Counted from the first letter of the stretch, positions 1 through 8,555 are shown. The stretch: DNA of 64,000 nt from Bacillota bacterium (GCA_023400055.1 JAEXFN010000004.1:31341-95340), one strand, 5' to 3'. Translations and numbers: made by a program. The notes: generated from the letters alone by a model not told the origin.

Positions 1-1030
1 TGCTCTTCAGGACATTACCGAATTGATCTACGGTAATCTCCAAACGATGCATGAAATCTCCCAGCGAAGCCAGTTTGGAGACGCTTTCCAGGTTCATGAA
101 ATCGGAGAGCGTCTTCTCCAGTAACTGATAAACCTCGGCCAGTTCCGTCTCGCGTTTCCGCAATTTTTCCCGTTCTTTGTCGATCACGCCATGCAAATTT
201 TCATTCTCTTCGCTGAGCGCTTGAATCTCTTCCATCAGTTTATCTTCCCGTTTCAAGTCGCGTTCCACCGCCAAAAGGTGCTCGATGAAACCGCGCAGAT
301 CCAGTTGATGGCGTTGCTGCTCCTCCAGCTTGACCAGGCGCTGTTCATGATGCTGAACCGTCTCCGGCAACGAGGAGATTGCATAAAAGAAGGAATTATC
401 GCCGGCCCGATTTAACGCGGCCGGTTGGCTCAGCTCCATCGCGACCGTCGGTTCAACGGCTGTTTCAAGTTCAAGCGTCGAAGCGGCCACATCCGGCTGC
501 GGTTTTGCCAGCGGCTGCTCCGCCCGGGCAGCGGGATCCCCCAACAATTGGCGGCCGATCCGTACCAGATCCTCATCACGGTACGCCATCATTTTAACCA
601 GGCGATAAAAGCGTAATTTCAATGCAGCTTCCGTAAAATTGCCGCCCAGGATCTGTTGCAATTCGACGCAGGCCTGGGTCCGGGAATTGCCGAGCGCCTG
701 GTGCTTGCAGAAAGTCTCCAAAATCATCCGGTCGATCGCTTTGGATTCCGGGTTACGTTTGCGGATTTCTCCGCCGGATTCCTCGGCATGCTTGCTTTGC
801 ATCAACTTATAATAATCCTGATTGGAGATGCCCTTTTCTTTAAGTAACCGGCAGAACTGGCTGCGCAGGGCGCTCATCGCCCGACCCAACCGCGCTGATA
901 ATTCGCGCCGTTTCTGAGGATGCCACCACGAATCAAATAATAATTGATTCTCGTCGTCGGTATAACGGGGTTTCACTTTCAACATGTTTTTTGTTGCGGA
1001 TTTTGCTACAGCTAGAGCTTGCTTGGACAT
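1..1030 (-). CDS. SANT/Myb-like DNA-binding coiled-coil protein (RsfA-like), 3' part missing
   Basis: The reading frame is open from the ATG at 1030 to the window edge (343 codons), so the C-terminus is missing. An AAGGAG ribosome site lies 8 bases before the ATG. Residues about 20-55 (RYTDDENQLLFDSWW...LGRAMSALRSQFCRLLKEKG) look like a SANT/Myb-type helix-turn-helix. The region from about 225 onward is charged and heptad-like (ERDLKREDKLMEEIQALSEE), a probable coiled coil. This layout resembles the RsfA/YlbO group of prespore regulators in spore formers, which fits the spore genes at 13-16 kb. The assignment rests on layout only. Another SANT-domain coiled-coil protein is possible. Confidence 0.6.
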   Translation of the reverse strand, partial: MSKQALAVAKSATKNMLKVKPRYTDDENQLLFDSWWHPQKRRELSARLGRAMSALRSQFCRLLKEKGISNQDYYKLMQSKHAEESGGEIRKRNPESKAIDRMILETFCKHQALGNSRTQACVELQQILGGNFTEAALKLRFYRLVKMMAYRDEDLVRIGRQLLGDPAARAEQPLAKPQPDVAASTLELETAVEPTVAMELSQPAALNRAGDNSFFYAISSLPETVQHHEQRLVKLEEQQRHQLDLRGFIEHLLAVERDLKREDKLMEEIQALSEENENLHGVIDKEREKLRKRETELAEVYQLLEKTLSDFMNLESVSKLASLGDFMHRLEITVDQFGNVLKS

Positions 1031-1161
1031 TCGCTTCACTCCTTCAAGTTAATCCCTGAAATAGGTTCATGTCTATTGTGTTACCGAATGAAGCATATTA
1101 TACGGGATAACATAAAAATTTTTACATCCGCATTTCGTAATTTGGATAAGATGGCGTCCGA

Positions 1162-1902
1162 TCAACCCCCGGATTGCTTGGTTCCCCCCTGCCGCAGCGC
1201 TTGCAGATAGGTTTGCAGATCGTGGTTTTGCAGCACATTTCCCGCGGGGAACCAGAGCAGAATCTCTTGCTCGACGTGTTGATAAACTACTTCTTCCTGG
1301 GTGAAGGGCAGTTTGGCGCGTTCCGGCGGAACATACGGGACGGGATCGAAAAAATTCGTAATCCGGTAACTTCTCGGCACCATCCGATCGTAGGCAGTTG
1401 CAAATTGATCGTCCCCCACCCGCGGACTGCCGAAATTTACCATTGCCAGATTAAAGAAACCTGCGTGAGCGGCCAAATCCAAGGCGGCCAAGGTCGCCAA
1501 GGCAGCGCCCAGACTATGGCCGGTGATCAACAACTGCTTCCACGCCGGCAACAAACGAATGGTTTGGATGATCTTATCCCGGACCGTTTCATATAGCTCC
1601 GTAAAGCCGGAGTGGGTCCGACCGGCCGGCAAATAGGGATACGGCACCTGCCGGAACGCCAAATCTTTCAACCACTCCCCGGCGGTGCGCGTACCGCGAA
1701 AGACCAGCACCACTTGAGAAGCGGATTCGATGACATAACCCATCAATTCCGGGAAAAGATCGGCCTGGCCGGCCACTTGCAGCACCAGCCGGTAGCCGGC
1801 GGGAATCTCGAAAACCCCGCCCGATTCAAACTGTTCATACGCTTGAACGATACAGTCGCCCAGCCAAATGCAGAGCTCACGATCGGCTGCTTGAAACATC
1901 AT
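1162..1902 (-). CDS. Class 3 lipase family protein
   Basis: This 246-residue alpha/beta hydrolase has the nucleophile elbow GHSLG (LLITGHSLGAALATLAAL) near residue 130. Upstream, VLVFRGTRTAGEWLKDLAF is typical of the Lipase_3 family (PF01764). FGSPRVGD and a late His (QHVEQE or QNHDLQTY) could complete a Ser-Asp-His triad. No signal peptide is seen, so it is probably cytoplasmic, as many clostridial class 3 lipases are. The substrate is unknown, presumably an acylglycerol or other ester. The start follows an AGGGAG-type site, with two consecutive ATGs at 1902 and 1899. It is a single gene, separated from the flanking minus-strand gene by 131 bases. Confidence 0.8.
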   Translation of the reverse strand: MMFQAADRELCIWLGDCIVQAYEQFESGGVFEIPAGYRLVLQVAGQADLFPELMGYVIESASQVVLVFRGTRTAGEWLKDLAFRQVPYPYLPAGRTHSGFTELYETVRDKIIQTIRLLPAWKQLLITGHSLGAALATLAALDLAAHAGFFNLAMVNFGSPRVGDDQFATAYDRMVPRSYRITNFFDPVPYVPPERAKLPFTQEEVVYQHVEQEILLWFPAGNVLQNHDLQTYLQALRQGGTKQSGG

Positions 1903-2307
1903 CCGCTTACCGCTCCCTAATTATGATATTTCAATCATATTCGGTGCGTACGGCAAGGGTGACAGGGATTTCAACCGGACGGGGCTTCCAACCTGCCCGG
2001 ATAACATAAATGGGACTTGCAGTCTATCGCCGCAAACTTTAACAGTTTTGCACTAAAAGCCATGGGATAAAGTCTCGCGAATCGGGAAACGTCTTGCCAA
2101 GAATTTTAAAACGAATTTATCCCTTGCTTTTCTGAGCTTTTATGAACACTCCCGTCCTCCGGACGGAGTTTATTACAACGCTTCTCAATCGGACAGTTGA
2201 AATTCTTAACGGCCACTCTCTTCTGCAACATTAAATAATGACCTTGACCGCGTCAAAAGACTGTTACCAAAAAGATTCCCCGGCCGGGACCTTTTTATGC
2301 GGGACGA
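1903..2307. other. Intergenic region with a hairpin motif shared with 20.0 kb
   Basis: No convincing gene is present. Bases 2116-2148 carry a motif (tttatcccttgctt...ctgagcttt..atgaaca) that recurs with small indels at 20011-20040. In both places it is followed by a short hairpin; here CCGTCC-TCC-GGACGG at about 2151-2165. Otherwise the stretch is AT-rich and unremarkable. Confidence 0.5.
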
Positions 2308-2337
2308 TTGACAATTCTGTCCCGATCTTTTTATAAT
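2308..2337 (+). promoter_or_regulatory. Sigma-A-type promoter of the PspC-domain gene
   Basis: TTGACA (2308-2313), an 18-base spacer and TATAAT (2332-2337) form a near-consensus vegetative promoter about 100 bases upstream of the ATG at 2442. Confidence 0.7.
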
Positions 2338-2441
2338 GAAGATACTTCTTGGCTCCACGCGGTTGCAATCCGCCTGGCAGCGGGACGCGGCCGCATAATT
2401 TCCGCTTTATCCGGGTACCTTGATCGAAGGGGGTAAATTTG

Positions 2442-2873
2442 ATGAGTCCCAAACGCTTGTACCGTTCCGTCACCGACCGGCGCATCGCCGGCGTCGCCGC
2501 CGGAATCGCCGAGTATTTCGCCATTGATGTAACGTTGGTCCGTTTAATCTGGATTCTGGCAGTTATCTTCGGCGGTAGCGGCATCCTGGCCTACATCATC
2601 GCCTGGATTGTCATCCCCGAGCAGTCGGCCCGGACCGAGGCCGAAACGCCGGCCGAACAGGCCGAGCCCAATTATGCGGCCGGGCAGACCATCGACGTCT
2701 CACCCGAGCGCAACACCAATAAAATCAGCTATTTGGGGATCTTCCTAATCCTACTGGGCTTCTTCTTCCTGGTGCGGACCTTTATTCCCTGGCATCTCAG
2801 CCGGTATCTCTGGCCGTTGTTGTTGGTGGCGCTGGGAATCGCCCTGCTGGTCCCGGTCCGCCGTAAACCCTGA
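2442..2873 (+). CDS. PspC domain membrane protein
   Basis: This 143-residue protein starts with a PspC domain (residues 3-62: KRLYRSVTDRRIAGVAAGIAEYF...LAYIIAWIVIPE) containing one membrane helix. An acidic linker follows (about 65-90), then two further hydrophobic segments (YLGIFLILLGFFFLV and YLWPLLLVALGIALLVPV) resembling the LiaI/LiaF-type transmembrane module. PspC-family proteins act in envelope-stress sensing at the membrane, but the role here is not shown by sequence. The ATG at 2442 lies 9 bases after GAAGGGGG; a TTG one codon earlier is less likely. It is monocistronic, with its own promoter and terminator. Confidence 0.8.
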   Translation: MSPKRLYRSVTDRRIAGVAAGIAEYFAIDVTLVRLIWILAVIFGGSGILAYIIAWIVIPEQSARTEAETPAEQAEPNYAAGQTIDVSPERNTNKISYLGIFLILLGFFFLVRTFIPWHLSRYLWPLLLVALGIALLVPVRRKP

Positions 2874-2900
2874 ATATCGCACCGGACTATCGAATTTCTG

Positions 2901-2931
2901 GCCGGCCCGCTTCGCGGAGCTGGCTTTTTTC
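2901..2931 (+). terminator. Intrinsic terminator after the PspC gene
   Basis: An imperfect GC-rich hairpin (GCCGGCCCGC-TTC-GCGGAGCTGGC) is followed directly by six T residues, 27 bases after the stop codon. Confidence 0.75.
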
Positions 2932-3208
2932 TACTTATCCACAGTTGTGGATTAAATCTGTGGGCATAAGGATAACTTTGCAGCATATTATAATCGTTCG
3001 GACCATTATTGCCTCGAGTCAACTCCGGAGCTCCATCCCGCTGCGATCCGTTATACTCCATCCCCGAATTTCTTGGCTCCCCCGTTCATAAAATGAAGCG
3101 ATGCTACCGCCTCATGTCGGTTTAAACGAACGATCCCAAAAAATTTTCTCACGGCGATCGAAAACGGCAGGATTTGGCCCGGCCATCGCGAATTATTTTC
3201 TCGGTATA

Positions 3209-3221
3209 GTGGTCTGACCAC
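3209..3221 (+). promoter_or_regulatory. FadR-family operator upstream of the lct-like operon
   Basis: GTGGTCTGACCAC is a perfect 13-base palindrome containing TGGTC-N-GACCA, the half-site arrangement used by GntR regulators of the FadR subfamily (FadR, PdhR, LldR type). It abuts a TATAGT -10-like hexamer (3205-3210) and lies 31 bases before the GTG of the regulator gene. It is therefore positioned for autoregulation and control of the downstream etf/dehydrogenase genes. Confidence 0.65.
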
Positions 3222-3252
3222 CAGACTATCATTCCAGGAGGGATATCCGTCC

Positions 3253-3978
3253 GTGGAGATCAATCCCATCAATGCCAAACGGAATTATCAATCCATCATC
3301 GAACAGTTTATTCAATTGATCGAGCGCGGCCAGGTCCGGGTCGGCGACAAACTGCCTCCCGAACGGACGCTGGCGGAAATGTTCGCCGTCAGCCGGGCTT
3401 CGCTCCGCGAAGCGTTCAGCGCGATGGAGATCATTGGACTGATCGAGGTCCGGCCGGGCGAAGGCTCATTCGTCACTGATCTGAATATCGCTCCCTTTAT
3501 CAATACCATCGCGCCGTTGTTCATCCGCAACGGCAACATGCAGGATGAGCTGCTGGACTTGCGGCGCTTGCTGGAATTGGAAGCCGTTGAGCTGGCGGCG
3601 GCCAAGGCCGGAACGGCCCGGGACCCGGAACCGGAGACGGCCCCGGACTGGGCGCCGCTGCAGGCATCCCTGGCGGCGATGGCCGATGCCATTGCCCGCA
3701 ATGACTCCGGCGCCGGCGCCGAGGCCGACATCGCGTTCCATAAAGCCATCTTCGCGCTGACCGGCAATACCATCCTGATCAAAGCCGCTGAATGCATCTC
3801 TTCCATCATGGAAGTCTCGGTCCGTTTCAACCGCACCAAGATCTTGATGGACAACGACAATGCCCGGGTGCTCTATACCCAGCACTGCCAGATCGCCGCG
3901 GCGATCAGCCGGAACCAGCCCGAACAGGCCAAGGAACTGATGCGCAAGCATTTGAATTTCGTCAAAGAGATGTCCTAA
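3253..3978 (+). CDS. GntR-family (FadR subfamily) transcriptional regulator, LldR/LctA-like
   Basis: This 241-residue regulator has an N-terminal winged helix (about 8-75: IEQFIQLIERGQVRVGDKLPPERTLAEMFAVSRASLREAFSAMEIIGLIEVRPGEGSFV). An alpha-helical FCD ligand domain follows (about 95-240), with the metal-site pattern D...H...H (EADIAFHKAIF; TQHCQIAAAI; RKHLNFV). The GTG start at 3253 follows AGGAGGG by 10 bases. It leads the EtfB-EtfA-dehydrogenase operon, like lctA of Acetobacterium woodii and lldR elsewhere, so lactate or a related hydroxyacid is the likely effector. The palindrome at 3209-3221 is its probable operator. Regulator class is confident; the ligand is inferred. Confidence 0.85.
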   Translation: MEINPINAKRNYQSIIEQFIQLIERGQVRVGDKLPPERTLAEMFAVSRASLREAFSAMEIIGLIEVRPGEGSFVTDLNIAPFINTIAPLFIRNGNMQDELLDLRRLLELEAVELAAAKAGTARDPEPETAPDWAPLQASLAAMADAIARNDSGAGAEADIAFHKAIFALTGNTILIKAAECISSIMEVSVRFNRTKILMDNDNARVLYTQHCQIAAAISRNQPEQAKELMRKHLNFVKEMS

Positions 3979-4047
3979 AGTCCCGGACATCCTGTAAAAT
4001 TCCCGCGGCGCGGGCCGGACGCCCGGCTGCAGGCCAAGAGGTGAAAC

Positions 4048-4836
4048 ATGAAGATTATCGTCTGTATCAAACAAGTCCCCGGCACCACCAAGGTGGAGAT
4101 CGACGAGAGCACCGGCGTTTTGAAACGGGACGGCGTCGAAAGCAAGATCAACCCCTACGATCTCTACGCCTTGGAAGCGGGTCTGCGGATCCGCGAGAAG
4201 CTCGGTGGCAGCGTCACCGCGGTTTCCATGGGACCGCCGCAGGCGGAGGCGATCATCCGCGAAGCTTATATACTCGGAGTCGACGCCGGAGCGCTGATCT
4301 CCGACCGCCGGTTCGCCGGTTCCGACGTACTGGCGACCTCCTACACCCTTTCCCAGGGAATCCGGGCGCTCGGCCCCTTCGACCTGATCATCTGCGGCAA
4401 ACAGACCACCGACGGCGACACGGCGCAGGTCGGTCCGGCGTTGGCGGAATTCCTGCAGATTCCCCATGTGACCTGGGTCCGCGCTATCAGCGAAGTCACC
4501 CCGGAACGCCTGACGGTCGAACAGGATCTGGCCGACAGCTACGAACTGGTGGAACTGACCTACCCCTGCCTGATCACGGTCGAGAAGGGCATCAACCAAC
4601 CGCGCCTGCCCTCGTACCGGCGCAAATTGGCCACCGCCGGCCGGCCGATCCAGATGATCAGTTGCCGCGACCTGCCGGATCAGGACGAACTGCGTTATGG
4701 TTTAAACGGTTCGCCGACCCAGGTAGAACGGATCTTCCCGCCCGAAGTCCGCAGCGAACAAGTACTCTGGGAGGGCGAAGCCGCCGAACTGACCGTCAAA
4801 CTCTGGCAACTGCTGCGGGAGGCCAAGTACCTCTGA
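4048..4836 (+). CDS. etfB: Electron transfer flavoprotein subunit beta
   Basis: This 262-residue protein matches EtfB throughout: MKIIVCIKQVPGTTKVEID at the N-terminus, ICGKQTTDGDTAQVGPALAEFL in the FAD/AMP-binding region (about 120-140) and PCLITVEKGINQPRLPSYR (about 175). With EtfA it forms the heterodimer that passes electrons between flavins and a partner dehydrogenase. The retained flavin-type site and the dehydrogenase partner fit a bifurcating or confurcating Etf like LctB of A. woodii. An AGAGGTG site precedes the ATG. It lies 69 bases after the regulator and 90 bases before etfA, so the genes are probably one transcript. Confidence 0.92.
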   Translation: MKIIVCIKQVPGTTKVEIDESTGVLKRDGVESKINPYDLYALEAGLRIREKLGGSVTAVSMGPPQAEAIIREAYILGVDAGALISDRRFAGSDVLATSYTLSQGIRALGPFDLIICGKQTTDGDTAQVGPALAEFLQIPHVTWVRAISEVTPERLTVEQDLADSYELVELTYPCLITVEKGINQPRLPSYRRKLATAGRPIQMISCRDLPDQDELRYGLNGSPTQVERIFPPEVRSEQVLWEGEAAELTVKLWQLLREAKYL

Positions 4837-4926
4837 AGCGGCCGACCCGAAAGGTGTAACGGAGCAAAATACCTGCCGCGCCGGGCCAACCCATGGCGGG
4901 AACCGGCCGGCCTGAGGAGTGAGAAA

Positions 4927-6141
4927 GTGTCCAATCTCCAAATCGACATAGCCAAATGCAACCGCTGCGGCCAATGCGTCAGCGCCTGCCCGTTCGGAGC
5001 CATCACCGAGGAAGCCGGCGCGCTGGTGATCAACGCCGCTTGCAAGTTCTGCAAGATCTGCCTCAAACGCTGCCCAGCGGGAGCGATCGCCCTGGTGGAA
5101 TCCGCCGGCCGGAGCATGCTCAATAAGGACGACTGGCGGGGGATCCTGATCTTCGTGGAACATTTGGACGGCGCCATTCATCCGGTCACCCTGGAATTGA
5201 TCGGGAAAGCTCGGGAGCTGGCCGCGCCGCTCGGTTACCCGGTCTATGCGCTGTTCCTGGGCGCCGGGATCGACCGGCAAGCGGCCGAACTGTTGGGATA
5301 CGGCGTCGACAAGGTGCTGATCTATGACGACGAGGCGCTGCGCCATTACCGGGTCGATGTCTACGCCAACGCTTTCGAAGACTGTATCGGGCGCCTGAAG
5401 CCGGCCATCGTGCTGGTGGGCGCCACCTCCGTCGGGCGGTCGCTGGCGCCGCGGATCGCCGCCCGTTTCCGCACCGGCCTGACCGCCGACTGCACTCAGC
5501 TGGCGGTGAAGCCCAACAGCGATCTGGTGCAGATCCGGCCGGCCTTCGGCGGCAATATCATGGCCCAGATCATCACCACCCGGCACCGGCCGCAATTCGC
5601 TACCGTCCGCTATAAGGTGATGGATCCGGCCGCCTGCGTGCCCCATCCCCAGGGCCGGGTGGAACGGGTCCCGCTCGATCCGGCGCGGCTGCAGTCCCGG
5701 ATCCGAGTGCTCAAAGTTCAACGCAAAGAGCAACAGCCCAGCATCTCCGATGCCGAAGTGCTGGTCGCCGCGGGCCGCGGCTTGAAGAACCCGGCCGATC
5801 TGGCCCTAGCCGAGCAGTTCGCGGAATTGCTCGGCGGGCAGCTGGCGGTCACCCGGCCGATGGTCGAAGCCGGCTGGGCGCCTTATACCCGCCAGATCGG
5901 CCTCTCCGGCCGGACCGTCAAGCCGAAACTGATCATCACCTGCGGCATCTCGGGCGCGGTCCAATTCACCGCCTGCATGAACACGGCGGAACGGATCATC
6001 GCCATCAACAGCGACAAAAACGCGCCGATCTTCAAGATCGCCCATTACGGCATCGTCGGCGATCTGTACCAGATCATCCCGGCCATGATCGACCGGATTC
6101 AGAGGGAGGGACCCAATTCATGCCCAGCTATCAACGGCTGA
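4927..6141 (+). CDS. etfA: Electron transfer flavoprotein subunit alpha with N-terminal 2[4Fe-4S] ferredoxin domain
   Basis: In this 404-residue protein, residues 1-60 form a bacterial-type ferredoxin with two CxxCxxCxxxCP motifs (CNRCGQCVSACP near 11, CKFCKICLKRCP near 39). The rest is EtfA. ATSVGRSLAPRIAARFRTGLTADCT and the C-terminal FAD-binding stretch LIITCGISGAVQFTACMNTAERIIAINSDKNAPIF are diagnostic (quoted here in parts of a longer match). Ferredoxin-fused EtfA is known from LctC of lactate-oxidising acetogens. The GTG at 4927 follows GAGGAG by about 7 bases. The 3' end overlaps the next gene by 22 bases, indicating translational coupling with the dehydrogenase. Confidence 0.9.
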   Translation: MSNLQIDIAKCNRCGQCVSACPFGAITEEAGALVINAACKFCKICLKRCPAGAIALVESAGRSMLNKDDWRGILIFVEHLDGAIHPVTLELIGKARELAAPLGYPVYALFLGAGIDRQAAELLGYGVDKVLIYDDEALRHYRVDVYANAFEDCIGRLKPAIVLVGATSVGRSLAPRIAARFRTGLTADCTQLAVKPNSDLVQIRPAFGGNIMAQIITTRHRPQFATVRYKVMDPAACVPHPQGRVERVPLDPARLQSRIRVLKVQRKEQQPSISDAEVLVAAGRGLKNPADLALAEQFAELLGGQLAVTRPMVEAGWAPYTRQIGLSGRTVKPKLIITCGISGAVQFTACMNTAERIIAINSDKNAPIFKIAHYGIVGDLYQIIPAMIDRIQREGPNSCPAING

Positions 6142-7526
6142 CCCCCGCCGACATCCAGGCGCTGCAAGCCATCTGCGATCCGGAGCGGGTCCTGGTCGGC
6201 CCGGCCATCAACGATGATTATTGGCACGACGAAATGCCCGAGTACGGCAAGTTCCCGCCCGAGGTCGTGGTGGAGGCCCAAAGCGCGGCGGAGATCGCTG
6301 AGATCATGCGCTACGCCAGCGCCCAGCGGCTCCCGGTCACGCCGCGCGGTTCGGGGACCGGCCTCTGCGGCGGGGCGGTGCCGGTCCGGGGCGGCATCCT
6401 GCTCTCTACCGCCCGGATGAACCGGATCCTGGAGATCGACGAAGAGAACCTGACGGTCACCACCGAACCGGGCGTCCTGCTGATGGACCTGGCCAAGGCG
6501 GTCCTGGAAAAGGATCTGCTCTACCCGCCCGATCCCGGCGAGAAGAGCGCCACCATCGGCGGCAACGTCATGACCAACGCCGGCGGCATGCGCGCCGTCA
6601 AGTACGGCGTCACCCGCGATTACGTGCGCGGGATGGAAGTGGTCCTGCCCAGCGGCGAGCTGCTGGAACTGGGCGGCAAGATCGCCAAGAACAGCTCCGG
6701 CTACAGCCTGAAGGATCTGCTGATCGGCTCCGAGGGCACCCTGGGGATCGTCACCCGGCTGACCCTGCGGCTGGTGCCGTTGCCCAAAAAAGTGCTCAGC
6801 CTGCTGGTGCCCTTCCCGGACCTGGATGGCTGCATCGACACGGTGCCGCGGATCATCAAGTCCAAGGCCGTGCCCACCGCCATCGAATTCATGGAGCGCG
6901 AGGTGATCATCGCCGCCGAAGAGTATCTGGGCAAAAGCTTCCCCGACAAATCGGCCGACGCCTACCTGCTTTTGACCTTCGACGGCAACAGCGCCGCCGA
7001 GGTGGAGCGCCAGGCCGAAGAAGTGGCCGAGATCTGCCTGGCCGCCGGGGCGGTGGACGTCTTCTTCTCCGACACCGAGGAGCGGCAGGAAGCGATCTGG
7101 AACGCCCGGGGCGCCTTCCTCGAGGCCATCAAGAGCTCGACCCCGGAGATGGACGAATGCGACGTGGTGGTCCCCAGGAACCGCATCGCCGGCTTCGTCA
7201 AATTCGTGAAGGAGCTGGAACGCAGGCACGCCATCCGCATCCGCAGCTTCGGCCATGCCGGCGACGGCAACCTGCACATCTACGTCTGCAAGGACCAATT
7301 ACCCGAGGCGGTCTGGCACGAGAAGCTGGACCGGGTGATGCGGGAACTCTATGACAAAGCCAGCGAACTGGACGGCAAAGTCTCCGGCGAACACGGCATC
7401 GGCCACGCCAAGGTCCCCTTCCTGCGCCAATCGGAAGGCGAAACCTATTTCAGCCTGATCACGGCCGTCAAAGGGGCATTCGATCCGCAGGGAATCCTCA
7501 ACCCGGGCAAAATCTGCGGCGCTTGA
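6120..7526 (+). CDS. FAD-binding dehydrogenase, GlcD/D-lactate dehydrogenase type (LctD-like)
   Basis: This 468-residue flavoprotein of the VAO/PCMH family has an FAD_binding_4 domain (about 40-215) with PRGSGTGLCGGAVP and IGGNVMTNAGGMRAVKYG. A C-terminal FAD-oxidase domain follows (about 216-465) with RSFGHAGDGNLHIYV, SGEHGIGHAK and DPQGILNPGKI. Family members oxidise D-lactate or glycolate. Beside EtfB and ferredoxin-fused EtfA the best functional reading is the Ldh subunit of an Etf-coupled lactate dehydrogenase that drives NAD+ reduction using reduced ferredoxin. The ATG at 6120 lies inside etfA and follows GGAGGG by about 6 bases. Glycolate or another 2-hydroxyacid cannot be excluded. 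No lactate permease or racemase is encoded nearby. Confidence 0.85.
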   Translation: MPSYQRLTPADIQALQAICDPERVLVGPAINDDYWHDEMPEYGKFPPEVVVEAQSAAEIAEIMRYASAQRLPVTPRGSGTGLCGGAVPVRGGILLSTARMNRILEIDEENLTVTTEPGVLLMDLAKAVLEKDLLYPPDPGEKSATIGGNVMTNAGGMRAVKYGVTRDYVRGMEVVLPSGELLELGGKIAKNSSGYSLKDLLIGSEGTLGIVTRLTLRLVPLPKKVLSLLVPFPDLDGCIDTVPRIIKSKAVPTAIEFMEREVIIAAEEYLGKSFPDKSADAYLLLTFDGNSAAEVERQAEEVAEICLAAGAVDVFFSDTEERQEAIWNARGAFLEAIKSSTPEMDECDVVVPRNRIAGFVKFVKELERRHAIRIRSFGHAGDGNLHIYVCKDQLPEAVWHEKLDRVMRELYDKASELDGKVSGEHGIGHAKVPFLRQSEGETYFSLITAVKGAFDPQGILNPGKICGA

Positions 7527-7528
7527 GC

Positions 7529-7569
7529 GGAGAATGGGGGCGCGCCGAAACTGGCGCGCCCGCTTCTCC
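7529..7569 (+). terminator. Strong hairpin after the etf/dehydrogenase operon
   Basis: GGAGAA-tg-ggGGCGCGCC-gaaact-GGCGCGCC-cgc-TTCTCC forms a long GC-rich stem directly after the stop codon. There is no T-run, so it may act as an mRNA 3' end stabiliser or a non-canonical terminator. Confidence 0.55.
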
Positions 7570-7584
7570 CGATGAGCGAACCTT

Positions 7585-7857
7585 CCCAGCGACTCGATAA
7601 GGTTCTTCGGTCACTGAATCATCTCATTCAGCGACTGAAGAACCTTATTTAGTTACTGAACGAACTCGTTCAGTAACTAAATGAGTTCATTCAGTAACTA
7701 AATAAGCTCGTTCAGTAATTCAATGAACAGCTTCAGTTACAAAACGAACATTTTCAGGAACTGAACAAACATATTTAGTCACTCAATGAGCATCTTCAAC
7801 AACTAAATGAGTTCCTTCAACCGCTGAATGACCCCATTCGGTTGCTAAATAGCCAAA
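7585..7857. repeat. Array A: 13 tandem degenerate 21-bp repeats
   Basis: Thirteen consecutive units of exactly 21 bp fill the spacer. Most begin TTCAGT-N-ACT and continue as AAATGAGCTC or variants. The first 13 bases approximate the palindrome TTCAGTNACTGAA. Units 4 and 5 together form a perfect 15-bp inverted repeat (7648-7681; TTTAGTTACTGAACG on the left arm). The units differ considerably from one another, but the period is never broken. Array D at 63716-64000 belongs to the same sequence family. The frame contains stops (TAA in many units), so it is non-coding. Confidence 0.9.
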
Positions 7858-7872
7858 TTCCGGCGCACATGC

Positions 7873-7911
7873 AAAAACGCCCTTTCCGGCGCGGGCCGGG
7901 AAGGGCGTTTT
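7873..7911 (-). terminator. Intrinsic terminator of the HAD phosphatase gene (bidirectional shape)
   Basis: AAAACGCCCTT-TCCGGC-gcg-GGCCGG-GAAGGGCGTTTT is a long stem with A-run and T-run on the two sides. It lies 29 bases after the minus-strand stop and also closes the repeat array from the other side. Confidence 0.8.
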
Positions 7912-7940
7912 GGAGGTTGATCAAGCGAGCGGCGCAAATT

Positions 7941-8555
7941 TCAGGAGACCCGCAATCGTTGCTCGGCCGCTTCGGTCAGGAACGGGCGGACATCGGTGGC
8001 CACCATTCCGGCGCGGCGCGCCGCCTCCAGGCCGAGCTCCCCGTCCTCGAATACCTGGCAGTATTCCGGGGCGACCCCCAAACGGTCGGCGCACAGCAGG
8101 AAAGTCTCCGGCGCCGGCTTGGGATGCGCCACGTCGTCGCAACAGACCAGCGCCGCGAAGTATTTCTCCAGTCCCAAGGCGCGGACGTTCTGCTCGGCGA
8201 TGGCCCGGCATTCGCCGGTGCCCAGTCCCAGCGGCAGGCGGCCGTAAAACTTGTGCACCAGGGCGACCACCGGCTCGAAGGGCTTGATCGCCTCGATATG
8301 GCGTAAGTAGGCTTCGTTTTTGGCGGCAATGATCAGTTCCGGGTCCAACTCCAGACCAAAGCGCCGGTTAAGCCAGTTGACGATCGCCCGGCTCGACATG
8401 CCGGCATTGGCATAAAAAAGCTCCTGCGGATAGCTGAAGCCGTAAGCTCTCCCCGCTTCCTCCCAGGCTTTCCAATGCACCGGCATGGTGTCGCCCAGCG
8501 TCCCGTCGATATCAAAGATTAATGCCTTGACCCGCAATTTCACATAGAGTCCCAT
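7941..8555 (-). CDS. HAD-superfamily phosphatase, YqaB / beta-phosphoglucomutase-like
   Basis: This 204-residue HAD protein has all four motifs: DIDGTLGDT (nucleophile and acid/base Asp, about residue 13), GTGECRA (motif II), a Lys in HPKPAPE (motif III) and FEDGELGLEAARRAG (motif IV). A helical cap follows motif I, as in subclass IA. The text reads closest to E. coli YqaB (fructose-1-phosphate/6-phosphogluconate phosphatase), particularly AHPKPAPETFLLCADRLGV. The substrate is therefore likely a small sugar phosphate but is not proven. I chose the ATG at 8555 (MGLYVKLRVKALIFD). The frame is open 47 codons further upstream, but that extension looks non-coding. Confidence 0.82.
   Translation of the reverse strand: MGLYVKLRVKALIFDIDGTLGDTMPVHWKAWEEAGRAYGFSYPQELFYANAGMSSRAIVNWLNRRFGLELDPELIIAAKNEAYLRHIEAIKPFEPVVALVHKFYGRLPLGLGTGECRAIAEQNVRALGLEKYFAALVCCDDVAHPKPAPETFLLCADRLGVAPEYCQVFEDGELGLEAARRAGMVATDVRPFLTEAAEQRLRVS

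Noticed and set aside
2936..2944. DnaA box TTATCCACA (and TGTGGATAA near 63700)
   Set aside because: Single isolated boxes with no dnaA/dnaN genes or box cluster; not evidence of an origin.
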